A stretch of DNA of 64,000 nt, taken from NCBI GenBank assembly GCA_020073165.1, contig JAIQFP010000012.1:62001-126000 (forward strand), in the 5' to 3' direction. Both the position numbers and the translations under genes were made by a program. Position 1 is the stretch's first letter, and every line of letters begins with the position of its first letter. Below are positions 8,887 to 17,711 of the stretch, piece after piece. Origin of the DNA: Terriglobia bacterium. GTDB lineage: Bacteria > Acidobacteriota > Terriglobia > Terriglobales > Acidobacteriaceae. The notes beneath the pieces are model-generated. The model searched no databases, was not told the DNA's origin, and saw nothing but the letters and a program-made list of their open reading frames with translations.

Positions 8887-8970
8887 ACCACAAAGGACAC
8901 GGCGGAACACGAAGGAACTTCAAAATCTCTGGGTTGCCGATCCCTTCGTGACCTTCGTGTCCTGAGTGGT
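8887..8970. repeat. large inverted repeat of the ACCACAAAGGACAC family
   Basis: The left arm (8887-8915, begins ACCACAAAGGACACGG) pairs with the right arm (8943-8970, CCTTCGTGTCCTGAGTGGT). It fills most of the gap between hpnC and the dehydrogenase gene and could form a long hairpin. Related inverted repeats lie at 36934-36970 and 41498-41554. Confidence 0.65.
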
Positions 8971-8993
8971 GTCCGATTCTGTGTCTTCCCGGG

Positions 8994-10043
8994 TCAATGC
9001 CCAGGAATAATAGCGGTCTTGATGTCGCCGTTGCGGTTGAGCATGTGGCGCAGCACCTGTTGCAAGCGTGAAAGCGGCGCTTCGCCGGTGATGTAGTCGG
9101 TGGAGCGCACTTTCTTTTCCGCAATCAGCGCGAACGCCCGGCGCACCGTTTCCGGGGTGTGATGGAACGTAGCCCTGAGCGTGACCTCGGAGTAGTGCAA
9201 GCGATTGGTATCGAGCTGAACTTTTGTCCCGCTGGCACAGCCGCCGAAGAAATTCACCGTGCCGCCCTTGCGCACCATATCAATGGCCCACTCCCAGGCC
9301 TCGGGACGACCCACCGCTTCGATGACCACGTCGCCGCCGCGTTTGTCTGGCGACAGCATGCGTACCGCTTCGACGGGATCTTTGACCTGGGTGATCTGCA
9401 CCACCTCATGGGCGCCCATGCGCCTAGCGGCATCCACCTGGGAATCCCGTTTGACCACCGAGATCACGTTGCAGCCCGTCGCCTTGGCCACTTGCACGAA
9501 CATCAAACCGATAGGGCCGCCGCCGATGACGGTCACGGTATCGCCGATCTCCACGCCGGTCTCGTGCAGCCCGCGCAGCACGCACGCCAGCGGCTCCACC
9601 ATCGCAGCTTCTTCGTAGGTCACGTCCGGTGGGACCGCCAGCATGTTGGTTTCGACAATGCGCCGCGGGATCTTTATGTACTCCGCATACGCTCCGTTGT
9701 TAAACAGCAGGTCTTCGCAGAGATTCTCCTGGTGCTTGGAGCAGTAAAAGCACATTTGGCAGGGGGCGGAGTTCAACGCCACTACCCGCATCCCCTTCTT
9801 GAAGCCACGCACACCGGCGCCGACTTCTTCGATCACGCCCGCCAGTTCGTGACCGAACAAAGCCGGGGGAACGATCATGCGCGCGTGATAGCCGCGCTGG
9901 TAAACCTTCAAATCAGTGCCGCAGGTCAGGGCCACTTGCACCTTGACCAGCACTTCTCCATCCCCCACGCGGGGAATCGGCACTCGTTCGATTTTCACGT
10001 CCTCTTTGCCGTAGAGGACGGCTGCTGTCATCTTTCCGCTCAC
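8994..10043 (-). CDS. zinc-type MDR dehydrogenase (polyol/threonine dehydrogenase-like), hopanoid locus copy 2
   Basis: A medium-chain dehydrogenase of 349 residues. The catalytic zinc site is in LTCGTDLKVY and LFGHELAGVIEEVG; the structural zinc lobe has four cysteines in CQMCFYCSKHQENLC; the Rossmann motif is VIGGGPIGLMFVQVAK. I chose GTG at 10043, which overlaps the TAG stop of the preceding gene by one base and has AAGGA eight bases upstream; GTG at 10061 and ATG at 10031 are alternatives. The family oxidises or reduces sugar alcohols and similar substrates with NAD(P). Coupling to a paralogue and to hpnG suggests work on the ribose-derived hopanoid side chain; this is inference. Confidence 0.85.
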   Translation of the reverse strand: MSGKMTAAVLYGKEDVKIERVPIPRVGDGEVLVKVQVALTCGTDLKVYQRGYHARMIVPPALFGHELAGVIEEVGAGVRGFKKGMRVVALNSAPCQMCFYCSKHQENLCEDLLFNNGAYAEYIKIPRRIVETNMLAVPPDVTYEEAAMVEPLACVLRGLHETGVEIGDTVTVIGGGPIGLMFVQVAKATGCNVISVVKRDSQVDAARRMGAHEVVQITQVKDPVEAVRMLSPDKRGGDVVIEAVGRPEAWEWAIDMVRKGGTVNFFGGCASGTKVQLDTNRLHYSEVTLRATFHHTPETVRRAFALIAEKKVRSTDYITGEAPLSRLQQVLRHMLNRNGDIKTAIIPGH

Positions 10044-11182
10044 TAGGGATTTCCTTCCCACGAGCTGCCCGGTTGAACCACGATTTTCATGGAATCCGGT
10101 TGGGGGTGGGCAGCCAGGTTTAGGGCCTCCACGCTGCTGGAGAGAGAGAAGCGGTGACTGATCAGACGTTCCAATTCCATTTCACGGCGCATCACGAATT
10201 GCACCGATTCCTCTTGCAGCTCGACGGAAGCGCTGTAAGACCCCAACAATGTTTTCTCGTCTACACAAACGGCCGCGGGATCGATGCTGGCCTCCCCGCG
10301 CACAGTCTGCGCAAATAACAACACCCGGCCGCCCGGACGTACCGCATCCAAACAGGTTCGGATCAGGGCGTTACTGCCGACTGCCAAAATGGCTGCATCG
10401 GCGCCGCGCCCTTCGGTCTGCTCGCGCACCGCCCTCACCGCATCGGTGCACGAAGCGTCAATAACGTTCCCCAAGCCGAATGTTTTACATATTGTAAGCC
10501 TCTGGGGATACAAATCGGAAGTAATTACCGTGGCCCCTGTCCTTTTGGCCAATACACTCAGTATGATGCCGATAGGCCCTTGACCTATCACTAGAACAGT
10601 CTCGTCCGCTTGCAAGCGCAAGCTCTCGATTCCCTTCATGCAGGTATTCACCGGCTCCACAAAGCAGGCCTGTTCGAAAGAGATATTGTCGGGGATGCGA
10701 ACGGTTCCGCCGCGCACAATCCAGTCCATCACTCGCACGTATTCCGCAAAGCCACCGCCACTCGGTTCAAAGCCGGCGGTGCAACCCACTTTCTTGTAGG
10801 TTTCACACTGGGCGAATGTCTTGTGGCGGCAGTAAAAGCACTGGCCGCACGGAATGTGATGAAAGACGACTACTCGGTCCCCAGGATTGAAGTCGCGCAC
10901 TCTTTTCCCGACCGCCGCGACCACGCCGGAGGTTTCGTGCCCAAAGATGCGGGGCGCGGAGTGCGAACCGGTGGCGATCTTCTTCAAGTCCGTGCCACAA
11001 ATGCCGCAGGTGTGCACGCGCACCAGCAACTCCCCCGGACCGATCTCGGGGACGGGGACGGTTTCGAGGCGAACATCGTTGACCCCGCGATAGACCGCCG
11101 CGAGCATGGTGGCAGGCAGATCCTGCCGGGTCTCTCCCAGCGCACCTGGTCCGGCAATCGCCATACTTGATAACCTTGTCAC
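10043..11182 (-). CDS. zinc-type MDR dehydrogenase (polyol dehydrogenase-like), hopanoid locus copy 1
   Basis: A medium-chain dehydrogenase of 379 residues. It carries GICGTDLKKI and IFGHETSGVVAAVG for the catalytic zinc, IPCGQCFYCRHKTFAQC for the structural zinc, and LVIGQGPIGIILSVLAKRTGA for NAD(P) binding. The GTG start overlaps the stop of hpnG (GTGA), and its own stop overlaps the next dehydrogenase, so three genes are translationally coupled. Sequence is clearly different from the second copy, so this is not a recent duplication; the two may form a heteromer or act in series. Substrate is not shown by sequence. See the finding on ribosylhopane reduction. Confidence 0.85.
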   Translation of the reverse strand: MTRLSSMAIAGPGALGETRQDLPATMLAAVYRGVNDVRLETVPVPEIGPGELLVRVHTCGICGTDLKKIATGSHSAPRIFGHETSGVVAAVGKRVRDFNPGDRVVVFHHIPCGQCFYCRHKTFAQCETYKKVGCTAGFEPSGGGFAEYVRVMDWIVRGGTVRIPDNISFEQACFVEPVNTCMKGIESLRLQADETVLVIGQGPIGIILSVLAKRTGATVITSDLYPQRLTICKTFGLGNVIDASCTDAVRAVREQTEGRGADAAILAVGSNALIRTCLDAVRPGGRVLLFAQTVRGEASIDPAAVCVDEKTLLGSYSASVELQEESVQFVMRREMELERLISHRFSLSSSVEALNLAAHPQPDSMKIVVQPGSSWEGNP

Positions 11183-11910
11183 TTTATGACACCCAGCGGA
11201 ATTGCATCGGCAGGATTCTCTTCCCGCTCCAACATGCGGCTTTGCTCCTCAAGCGAAAGGCCGAGGGCTCGCGCCGCCTTCATGGTGTCGCGCGCCAACC
11301 TGCGCACGGCCGCCCACCGCCAGGGCCGTACCGCAATGTGCAGAACAAATCGGAGCGTGTCGAAGCGCCCGTCCTTACCGATGAAGCGGGTCAGCGGCGG
11401 CAAGGCCGACTCGCTGGCATCGGAGATCACCTTGCAGGCCATGAACTTCACCCCGTGCGCCTGGGCGCTGCGGGCGACGGCAGCCGCTTCCATGTCAATG
11501 GCGTGGGCCCCGAAGGCTTTGGCAAATCGAGCCTTCTGTTCCACGTCGGCCACGCTGTCGAAGGTGATGAGCACGCCTTCGCCCATGCCGGCATCCACGC
11601 GGCTGCCGTCCCCGACGTCGATGACGTGGCGGGGCACCAGCGCATGCCCCACGGGAAGGGCGGGATCGAGCGCCCCGGCAAATCCCGCGGAGATGACCAG
11701 CGCGGGATGGTATAGGTTGATCACGGCCTCGGCGGCGCGACGCGCGGCTTCCGCCCCCACCCCTCCGCAAACCAGGACGTTCCCCGGTTTTTCATAGAAT
11801 CTGAAGCTGCGTCCGTCGTAGTCGCGGACGGTCTGCGGCCAGTCCTTCACAAAGGGGGAAACCTCGCGCTCCAGGGCGGCGACGACGGCGATTTTGGCTG
11901 ACGCGATCAT
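11179..11910 (-). CDS. hpnG: HpnG-type adenosylhopane nucleosidase/phosphorylase
   Basis: The 243 residues belong to the purine nucleoside phosphorylase/MTA-SAH nucleosidase fold. Family features are VISAGFAGALDPALPVGHALVP and AIDMEAAAVARSAQAHGVKFMACKVISD, the latter holding the conserved ME base-binding pair and acid D. I start at the ATG at 11908-11910 (MIASAKIAVVAALEREV), since the open frame upstream overlaps hpnA and is not protein-like. In hopanoid synthesis HpnG removes adenine from adenosylhopane made by HpnH, giving a ribosyl or phosphoribosyl hopane. It overlaps the next gene by 4 bp and lies 50 bp after hpnA. Confidence 0.88.
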   Translation of the reverse strand: MIASAKIAVVAALEREVSPFVKDWPQTVRDYDGRSFRFYEKPGNVLVCGGVGAEAARRAAEAVINLYHPALVISAGFAGALDPALPVGHALVPRHVIDVGDGSRVDAGMGEGVLITFDSVADVEQKARFAKAFGAHAIDMEAAAVARSAQAHGVKFMACKVISDASESALPPLTRFIGKDGRFDTLRFVLHIAVRPWRWAAVRRLARDTMKAARALGLSLEEQSRMLEREENPADAIPLGVIK

Positions 11911-11960
11911 ACAAGGCTTTCTGTCGAACCTAGTCCCGCCACCCAGACGACGAGCCCGAC

Positions 11961-12947
11961 CTACACGTACCCATTTTCCTGGAACCACTCGACTGCACGG
12001 CGCAGGGCTCCCTCGACGGGGACGGTTTTCCAGCCCAGCTCCCGCTCGGCTTTGGCCGAAGTGACGAACATTTTCTTGCGCCCCATGCGGACCGCATCCA
12101 AGGTGACGCGGGGCTCGCGACGCAGCAACATCCCCGTCACGACTGTATCCACCAGGCCGCTGGCCAGTGCCACTGCATAGGGGAGCTTCACCCTTGGCGA
12201 GGGCAGTCCGGTAATCCCGGCCAGCTTGTCGAGAATCTGTTTTAAGGTCAGGTTCTCCCCGCCCAGAATATAGCGTTCGCCGCTCCGCCCACGCTCCAGC
12301 GCGGCTACATGGCCGCGGGCACATTCCTTCACGTCCACCAGATTCAGGCCCGTATCCACATAGGCAGGAAACTTCTTCTTCAGGAAGTCCACAATAATCC
12401 TTCCCGTGGGGGTCGGCTTGATGTCTTGCTCACCGACCGGCGTGGTGGGGTTCACCACCACCACATCCATCCCGCTCCTGCCTGCCTTGAGCGCCTGTTC
12501 TTCAGCCATGAACTTCGAGCGTTTGTAGTGGCCGATCATGCTGTCAAGCGAGACCGGAGAGCTCTCGTCTGCAGGCTGACTATCGGACGTGAAACCCATG
12601 GTCGCCACGCTCGAGGTGTAAACCACCCGGCGCACTCGATTGGCGCGCGCGGCCTGCAGAATGGCCCGCGTGCCGTCGACGTTGGCGCGATACATCTGCT
12701 CGGGATCGCGAATCCAGAGTCGGTAATCGGCGGCAACGTGAAACAGCACGTCACAGCCCGCCATTACCTTTTCGAGCGACGCCGGATCGCGCAGGTCGCC
12801 GATCACGCGCTCCGCTTTCAACCCCTGGATATTCTTCGGATCGCTGTTGGCGCGCACCAGCAGCCGCAAGTCGGCTCCCTGCTCGGCCAAGACCTGGGCG
12901 ACGTGGCTGCCTACAAACCCGGTCGCGCCTGTGACGAAAACCAGCAT
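11961..12947 (-). CDS. hpnA: hopanoid-associated sugar epimerase HpnA
   Basis: A short-chain extended dehydrogenase of 328 residues. The N-terminal VTGATGFVGSHVAQVL binds NAD(P); the catalytic pair is in IGHYKRSKFMAEEQ (YxxxK); TSSVATMG supplies the active-site serine. The sequence is that of the HpnA family, which is found in nearly all hopanoid clusters though its exact reaction remains unsettled. It lies between the unknown gene at 13039-13485 and hpnG, same strand, with the upstream gap filled by an inverted repeat. Confidence 0.9.
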   Translation of the reverse strand: MLVFVTGATGFVGSHVAQVLAEQGADLRLLVRANSDPKNIQGLKAERVIGDLRDPASLEKVMAGCDVLFHVAADYRLWIRDPEQMYRANVDGTRAILQAARANRVRRVVYTSSVATMGFTSDSQPADESSPVSLDSMIGHYKRSKFMAEEQALKAGRSGMDVVVVNPTTPVGEQDIKPTPTGRIIVDFLKKKFPAYVDTGLNLVDVKECARGHVAALERGRSGERYILGGENLTLKQILDKLAGITGLPSPRVKLPYAVALASGLVDTVVTGMLLRREPRVTLDAVRMGRKKMFVTSAKAERELGWKTVPVEGALRRAVEWFQENGYV

Positions 12948-12949
12948 TT

Positions 12950-13037
12950 AGCAATTAGCATTTAGCATTTAGCCCACCCATTTTCTTCCTGACCCCGAAG
13001 CGGTTGGCTAAATGCCAAGTGCTAAGTGCTAATTGCT
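12950..13037. repeat. inverted repeat filling the hpnA upstream gap
   Basis: AGCAATTAGCATTTAGC (12950 onward, arm to 12973) is matched in inverted form by GGCTAAATGCC...GCTAATTGCT (13006-13037). The arms themselves are made of tandem copies of a seven-base unit (TTAGCAn). The whole space between hpnA and the preceding gene is this repeat, so it may form a hairpin in the transcript. Confidence 0.6.
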
Positions 13038-13038
13038 G

Positions 13039-13485
13039 CTATTCCAGTTTCTCCGGCTGCAGCGAAATGTCGCTTTCTCCGGCCGCTTTCTTCTCCCAAT
13101 ACTGGCGGACCCACGTTTCCCAGCTTCTGCCGGCGGCCATGTCGCGGCCGGTAAAGACCAAGGCGGCGATGTCGGCGTAGCAAACAGAAGTCTTCGGGCT
13201 CCCATCTTTGGGCAACAAACGCACGATAGAGTCGGCGAGCGTTTTCCCGGCGCGTCGATCGAAAACGTAGCCTTCAATCTTGCTGCCGTCTTTGCGGGTG
13301 ATCAGGACATCTCCGCGGTAGTCGAAGGCGTGTTCCAGGGCCGCGAGCAACTCTTGCGCAGTCGCCAGTTCCGGCACCCATCCTTCCAGTTTGTCCCGGG
13401 TCGCGCCCGGTACCACCTCTAGCGCGTCTGGATTCGTGATCTCGGTCGCGGCTGCAGGAGTCCGACCTGATTCTCTTCCGCTCAA
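13039..13485 (-). CDS. uncharacterised protein of the hopanoid operon
   Basis: The 148-residue protein is not one I recognise. I choose TTG at 13485, which overlaps the hpnH stop (TTGA) and has AGGAG eight bases upstream; no ATG is better placed. The N-terminal 25 residues look disordered. The core (about 35-135) has a pattern of short strands: RGDVLITRKDGSKIEGYVFDRR then RLLPKDGSPKTSVCYADIAALVFTGRDMA, reminiscent of small beta-barrel (Sm/PilZ-like) folds with a GxxIEGYVFD strand-turn-strand. The tail is charged. No signal peptide or membrane helix. Coupling to hpnH suggests a role in hopanoid synthesis or its control. Confidence 0.7.
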   Translation of the reverse strand: MSGRESGRTPAAATEITNPDALEVVPGATRDKLEGWVPELATAQELLAALEHAFDYRGDVLITRKDGSKIEGYVFDRRAGKTLADSIVRLLPKDGSPKTSVCYADIAALVFTGRDMAAGRSWETWVRQYWEKKAAGESDISLQPEKLE

Positions 13486-14603
13486 ACCCGGGTCTCCTCG
13501 GCAACATCGGTGTTGATCTGCACCAGAGGGTTGAAAGCGTGGACAGGGCGCACCGGTTCGTTCAACAATTCTGCGGCAGATGGATCTTTGTAGCTGCTGC
13601 CGACCATGGCGCGTACCGTTTGCCACAAGCCACCCAGCGAACTGAAGGTATGGTCCACTGCGGAAGCTTCGTATCCGCTGTGCACCATGCAATTGGCACA
13701 CTTGGGATTGCCGGATTCGGTTCCGTAGCGCTCCCATTCCGTGGTCGCCAACAGTTCTGCAAAACTGTCAGCATAGCCGTCTTGCAGCAGATAGCAGGGC
13801 TTTTGCCACCCGAAGACGTTGAATGTCGGCATGCCCCAGGGAGTACAGGCATAATCACGCTTGCCCATCAGGAATTCCAGAAAAAGCGGCGACATGTTGA
13901 AGCGCCAGTCGGGCTTGCGGTTGGACAAGATGGCGCGAAACAGCCGCCGGGTGCGCGCGCGTCCCAGGAAGTGGCTCTGGTCGGGCGCCTTTTCGTAGGA
14001 GTAGCCGGGCGAGAGCATCATGCCTTCGACCCCGAGTTCCATCATCTCGTCGAAGAAGGCACGCACACTCTTGGGGTCGGCGCCGTCGAACAGCGTGGTA
14101 TTGGTGGTAACGCGGAACCCGCGCGCCAGCGCTTCCTTGATCCCTTCCAGGGCTTTGTCGTACCCGCCTTCCAGGCAAACCGAAAAATCATGGTGCTCGC
14201 GCTGGCCGTCCATGTGCACCGAGAAGGTCAAGTACTTGCTTGGAGCAAAGAGATGGATTTTCTCCTTCAGCAGCAGCGCATTGGTGCAAAGGTAGATGTA
14301 TTTCTTGCGTGCCACGAGGCCGGCGACGATTTCGTCGATCTGCGGATGCAGCAGCGGCTCGCCGCCCGGAATCGCCACCGTGGGAGTGCCGCACTCGTCT
14401 ACCGCGCGGAAGCACTCCTCGGGAGTAAGCTGCATTTTGAGCACGTGGCCGGGATACTGTATTTTGCCGCAACCCGCGCAGGCCAGATTGCAGCGGAACA
14501 GCGGCTCCAGCATGAGCACGAGCGGGTACTGCTTGCGTCCTTTGAGCTTCTGTTTGAGGACGTAAGTGGCTACCGTCCACATTTGCGAAACTGGTACGGC
14601 CAT
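13482..14603 (-). CDS. hpnH: adenosylhopane synthase, radical SAM protein HpnH
   Basis: A radical SAM enzyme of 373 residues, starting MAVPVSQMWTVATYVL. The cluster motif is in CNLACAGCGKIQYPGH (CxxxCxxC, about residues 38-45), followed by PTVAIPGGEPLLHPQ. A C-terminal cysteine set (CYLLQDGYADSF, CANCMVHSGYEA) is part of the SPASM-like region of this family. HpnH adds a 5'-deoxyadenosyl group from S-adenosylmethionine to diploptene, giving adenosylhopane. It follows shc, 107 bp away, with an inverted repeat between them, and overlaps the next gene by 4 bp. Confidence 0.94.
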   Translation of the reverse strand: MAVPVSQMWTVATYVLKQKLKGRKQYPLVLMLEPLFRCNLACAGCGKIQYPGHVLKMQLTPEECFRAVDECGTPTVAIPGGEPLLHPQIDEIVAGLVARKKYIYLCTNALLLKEKIHLFAPSKYLTFSVHMDGQREHHDFSVCLEGGYDKALEGIKEALARGFRVTTNTTLFDGADPKSVRAFFDEMMELGVEGMMLSPGYSYEKAPDQSHFLGRARTRRLFRAILSNRKPDWRFNMSPLFLEFLMGKRDYACTPWGMPTFNVFGWQKPCYLLQDGYADSFAELLATTEWERYGTESGNPKCANCMVHSGYEASAVDHTFSSLGGLWQTVRAMVGSSYKDPSAAELLNEPVRPVHAFNPLVQINTDVAEETRV

Positions 14604-14636
14604 TGGTTCTCTCTATCCTTCGCGGCACCTGGAATT

Positions 14637-14708
14637 GTTGATTTCGTGATTGTTGATTGAAAACCTTGGGGCTTGCTACGTTTCAATCAACAATCAAAAA
14701 TCAACAAC
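14637..14708. repeat. inverted repeat between shc and hpnH
   Basis: The arms TGATTGTTGATTGAAA (from 14637-14662) and TTTCAATCAACAATCA (14681-14708) are near-perfect inverted copies, AT-rich compared with the genes. In the transcript running from shc to hpnH this would be a long hairpin and may attenuate hpnH relative to shc. Confidence 0.6.
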
Positions 14709-14710
14709 TC

Positions 14711-16675
14711 TCATGTCGTTCCCGCCATCACCTTCTTGTACGTGGTCAGCGCGAGCAGCGGGAAGTATTGCCGGTACATGTGATACATCAGGTAAAACAC
14801 GCGTGGGAAGCCGGTTCCGGTGAAATAAGGCTCATCCCACGAGCCGTCTTTTTTCTGCGTGCGCAACAGGTAGGCGATTCCGCGCGCTACACAATCGCTG
14901 CGCGTGTCATTGGCGGCCAGCAGGCCCATGACCGCCCACGCGGTCTGCGATGGTGTGCTCGGTCCCACACCCTTGGTGGTGGGATCGTCGTAGGAACCGC
15001 AGGTCTCTCCCCAACCGCCGTCGGCATTCTGCACCATACGCAGCCACTCGGCAGCCTGCTGGATGTAAGGCTCGTGGTGGTCCACGCCCATGGCTTCCAG
15101 GCCGCGTAATACCTGCATGGTGCCGTAAACGTAGTTCACGCCCCAGCGCCCGAACCAGGAGCCGTCGGGTTCCTGCTCGTCACGGATAAACTTCAGCGCC
15201 TTCTCCACTGCGGGATGGTTCTTGTCATAACCGTAGGCGGCCAACATCTCCAGGATGCGCCCGGTAATATCCACCGTCGCCGGATCGAGCATGGCGTTGT
15301 GGTCGGCAAACGGGATGTACTGGAACACCATGCGGTTGTTGTTCTTGTCGAACGACGCCCAGCCTCCGTTGCGGCATTGCATGGAGAAGATCCAATCAAT
15401 GGCCCGCTGCACCGACTCGCGCTGGTAGCGGCCGTTGGGATGCTCCACCTGGCCTAGGGCAAGGCACACCATGGCGCTGTCATCCACGTCGGGATAAAAC
15501 TCGTTGTTGAACTCGAAGTACCAGCCACCGGGCTGTCCCTTCTTGTTTTTCACTTTCCAGTCACCGACGGTGCGTACCTGCTTCTGCAAAATCCAATCTG
15601 CGCACTTCACCATGCGGGGATCGTTGGCCGGGACTCCGCTCTCGCCCAAAGCGTACAAGGCGTATGCCGTGTCCCAGACCGGCGACATGCAAGGCTGCAT
15701 GCGGAAGGTGTCCCCTTCCTCGATGCCCAGTTTTTCGAATTCATCCAGAGCGCGGATCACCTGGGGATCGTCCACGGAATAGCCGAGGCAGCGCAGCGCA
15801 ATGATGGCATTCATCATGGAGGGATAAATCGCGCCCAGCCCGTCGCTCATCTCGAAGTGCTCGAGCAGCCACTTCTCCGCGCTCTTCAACGCGATCGAGC
15901 GCAGCGGCCGGATGTGTACCCGCTCCGCCCAGTGGGCCAAGCGGTCCAGCACCAGGAAGAAGTTGCGCCACGAGACCAGCTTCTGGCTCCAGTGCAAGTG
16001 CATGCGCGACTTGTCGCGCCCGCCCACGAAGAGCTCTTCCACGCCCATCTCGTCGGGAATTTTCTTGAACGGCTTCTTGGCGTAGCAAATCGAGAGCGGC
16101 ACCAGGATGGCCCGCGACCATGAAGAAATCTCGTAGATGTTGAACCAGAACCAGTTGGGAAACAGCACGATTTCCGGCGGGATGGCAGGAACTGCGTCGT
16201 AGTCGTACTGCCCGAAGAAGCACAGATAGATCTTGGTAAAAGTGTTGACTTCGGTGACGCCGCCCATCTCCAGAATCTTCTTGCGGGCACGCACCAGCGC
16301 GGGATGATCGGCGGTGTAGCCAGCCAGCTTCAGCCCGAAGTAGGCCTTGACCGAGGCGCTGATATTCGATGGCCCAGCGGCATAGATGCTCCAGCCGCCG
16401 TCTTCGTTCTGGTGTTGCAGAATGTAGTTCGCAGCTTTGCGAAAGCGCTCAGGGTTACCCGTACCCAGCAAGGTATGCAGCAGGATGTAGTCGGATTCGA
16501 GCGTCGTATCTGCTTCCAGTTCGCCGCACCAGTAGCCCTGTTCATGCTGCTGCGAGAACAGGTGCTTACGGGCACCATCGACCGCGGCCGCGACTCGGCT
16601 GGCAAGATCGTCGATTCTTCCGAAACGCAGTTGCGGCGGTGCAGAACTGGATGGCGACGGGGAGGTCTCGTCCAT
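14711..16675 (-). CDS. shc: squalene-hopene cyclase
   Basis: The 654-residue protein has the catalytic DxDD motif in FYPDVDDSAMV (around residue 395) and several QW repeats such as QNEDGGWSIY, QCRNGGWASF and QNADGGWGETCGSYDDP. Length matches bacterial squalene-hopene cyclases. It folds squalene into hopene/diplopterol at the inner membrane. The gene is 9 bp downstream of ispH, so precursor supply and cyclisation are in one transcript. A short N-terminal stretch rich in Ser/Pro precedes the first helix. ATG at 16675 is the natural start. Confidence 0.95.
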   Translation of the reverse strand: MDETSPSPSSSAPPQLRFGRIDDLASRVAAAVDGARKHLFSQQHEQGYWCGELEADTTLESDYILLHTLLGTGNPERFRKAANYILQHQNEDGGWSIYAAGPSNISASVKAYFGLKLAGYTADHPALVRARKKILEMGGVTEVNTFTKIYLCFFGQYDYDAVPAIPPEIVLFPNWFWFNIYEISSWSRAILVPLSICYAKKPFKKIPDEMGVEELFVGGRDKSRMHLHWSQKLVSWRNFFLVLDRLAHWAERVHIRPLRSIALKSAEKWLLEHFEMSDGLGAIYPSMMNAIIALRCLGYSVDDPQVIRALDEFEKLGIEEGDTFRMQPCMSPVWDTAYALYALGESGVPANDPRMVKCADWILQKQVRTVGDWKVKNKKGQPGGWYFEFNNEFYPDVDDSAMVCLALGQVEHPNGRYQRESVQRAIDWIFSMQCRNGGWASFDKNNNRMVFQYIPFADHNAMLDPATVDITGRILEMLAAYGYDKNHPAVEKALKFIRDEQEPDGSWFGRWGVNYVYGTMQVLRGLEAMGVDHHEPYIQQAAEWLRMVQNADGGWGETCGSYDDPTTKGVGPSTPSQTAWAVMGLLAANDTRSDCVARGIAYLLRTQKKDGSWDEPYFTGTGFPRVFYLMYHMYRQYFPLLALTTYKKVMAGTT

Positions 16676-16684
16676 AATAAGCTT

Positions 16685-17659
16685 TTACTCCGCGGTCACT
16701 CCCGTGGGGGCACTGGCAATGGCCTCCACGATCTCTGGGGGCAGACCGAAGCGCACGTTCTCGGGCATGACCTCGACTTCCTTCACGTTGTCAAAGCCCT
16801 TGCTGCCGAGGAACGTCACAACTTCTTCCACTAAGCATTCCGGCGCCGAAGCCCCCGCCGTCAGGGCGATGGTCTTCACCCCGTCCAGCCACTCCGGCTT
16901 GATGTTGCGGAAGCTATCAATCAGATGCGAACTCGTGCCCAGGTTGCGCGCCACTTCCACCAGGCGGTTCGAATTGGAGCTGTTATCCGAGCCCACCACC
17001 AGCAACAGGTCGGCATCGGAAGCCACCTGCTTCACCGCGACCTGGCGATTTTCTGTGGCGTAGCAGATGTCCTGCGCCGCTGGTCCCTTGATGTTCGGGA
17101 ACCGCTCGCGAAGCGCGGCAATGATGTCCTTGGTTTCATCCAAGCTGAGAGTAGTCTGGGTCAGGTAGGCGACCCGGTCAGGGTCGGGCACAGTCAAGGA
17201 CTTCACCTGCTCGGGTGAGCCCACGACCTGGGTCACAATCGGAGCCTCACCCAGCGTGCCGATCACCTCATCGTGGTCGCGGTGGCCGATCAGGATGAGC
17301 GAGTACCCTTCCTTGGCAAACTTCACTGCCTCAACGTGGACCTTGGTCACCAGTGGGCAGGTGGCGTCAATCACCCGCAGCTTGCGCTGCTCGCTGGCCT
17401 CGCGGACCTCGGGCGATACACCGTGGGCGCTGTAAATCACCCGTTCACCCGCCGGGACCTCTTCTACGCTGTCCACAAAGATCGCGCCTTTACCTTGTAG
17501 TTCTTCGACCACAAAGCGGTTGTGCACGATTTCTTTGCGGACGTAGATCGGCGGGCCGAAGGCCTCCAGCGCGATGCGGACGATGTCAATCGCGCGTACC
17601 ACACCCGCGCAGAAGCCCCTTGGCTTCAACAGCAATAATGTCTTCCCATCCTCAAACAC
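16685..17659 (-). CDS. ispH: 4-hydroxy-3-methylbut-2-enyl diphosphate reductase IspH
   Basis: This is the last enzyme of the MEP isoprenoid pathway, giving IPP and DMAPP. The three iron-sulfur cysteines are in PRGFCAGVVRAIDI, VIDATCPLVTKVH and GASAPECLVEEV. The open frame extends to a TTG at 17740, but I prefer GTG at 17659: it has AAGGA seven bases upstream, gives the usual N-terminus (KTLLLLKPRGFCAGV) at 324 residues, and leaves the earlier stretch free as a promoter. Being first in the hopanoid run, it links precursor flux to hopanoid synthesis. Confidence 0.9.
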   Translation of the reverse strand: MFEDGKTLLLLKPRGFCAGVVRAIDIVRIALEAFGPPIYVRKEIVHNRFVVEELQGKGAIFVDSVEEVPAGERVIYSAHGVSPEVREASEQRKLRVIDATCPLVTKVHVEAVKFAKEGYSLILIGHRDHDEVIGTLGEAPIVTQVVGSPEQVKSLTVPDPDRVAYLTQTTLSLDETKDIIAALRERFPNIKGPAAQDICYATENRQVAVKQVASDADLLLVVGSDNSSNSNRLVEVARNLGTSSHLIDSFRNIKPEWLDGVKTIALTAGASAPECLVEEVVTFLGSKGFDNVKEVEVMPENVRFGLPPEIVEAIASAPTGVTAE

Positions 17660-17711
17660 AGTGATGTCCTTGCTCCTTAGGCTACACTTTTCCCACGGAA
17701 GGTTAGTTAAT

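Noticed and set aside
9159-10046. Long open frame on + opposite the MDR dehydrogenase
   Set aside because: The - strand protein has clear zinc and NAD motifs; the + frame is His/Arg/Ala-rich shadow sequence.
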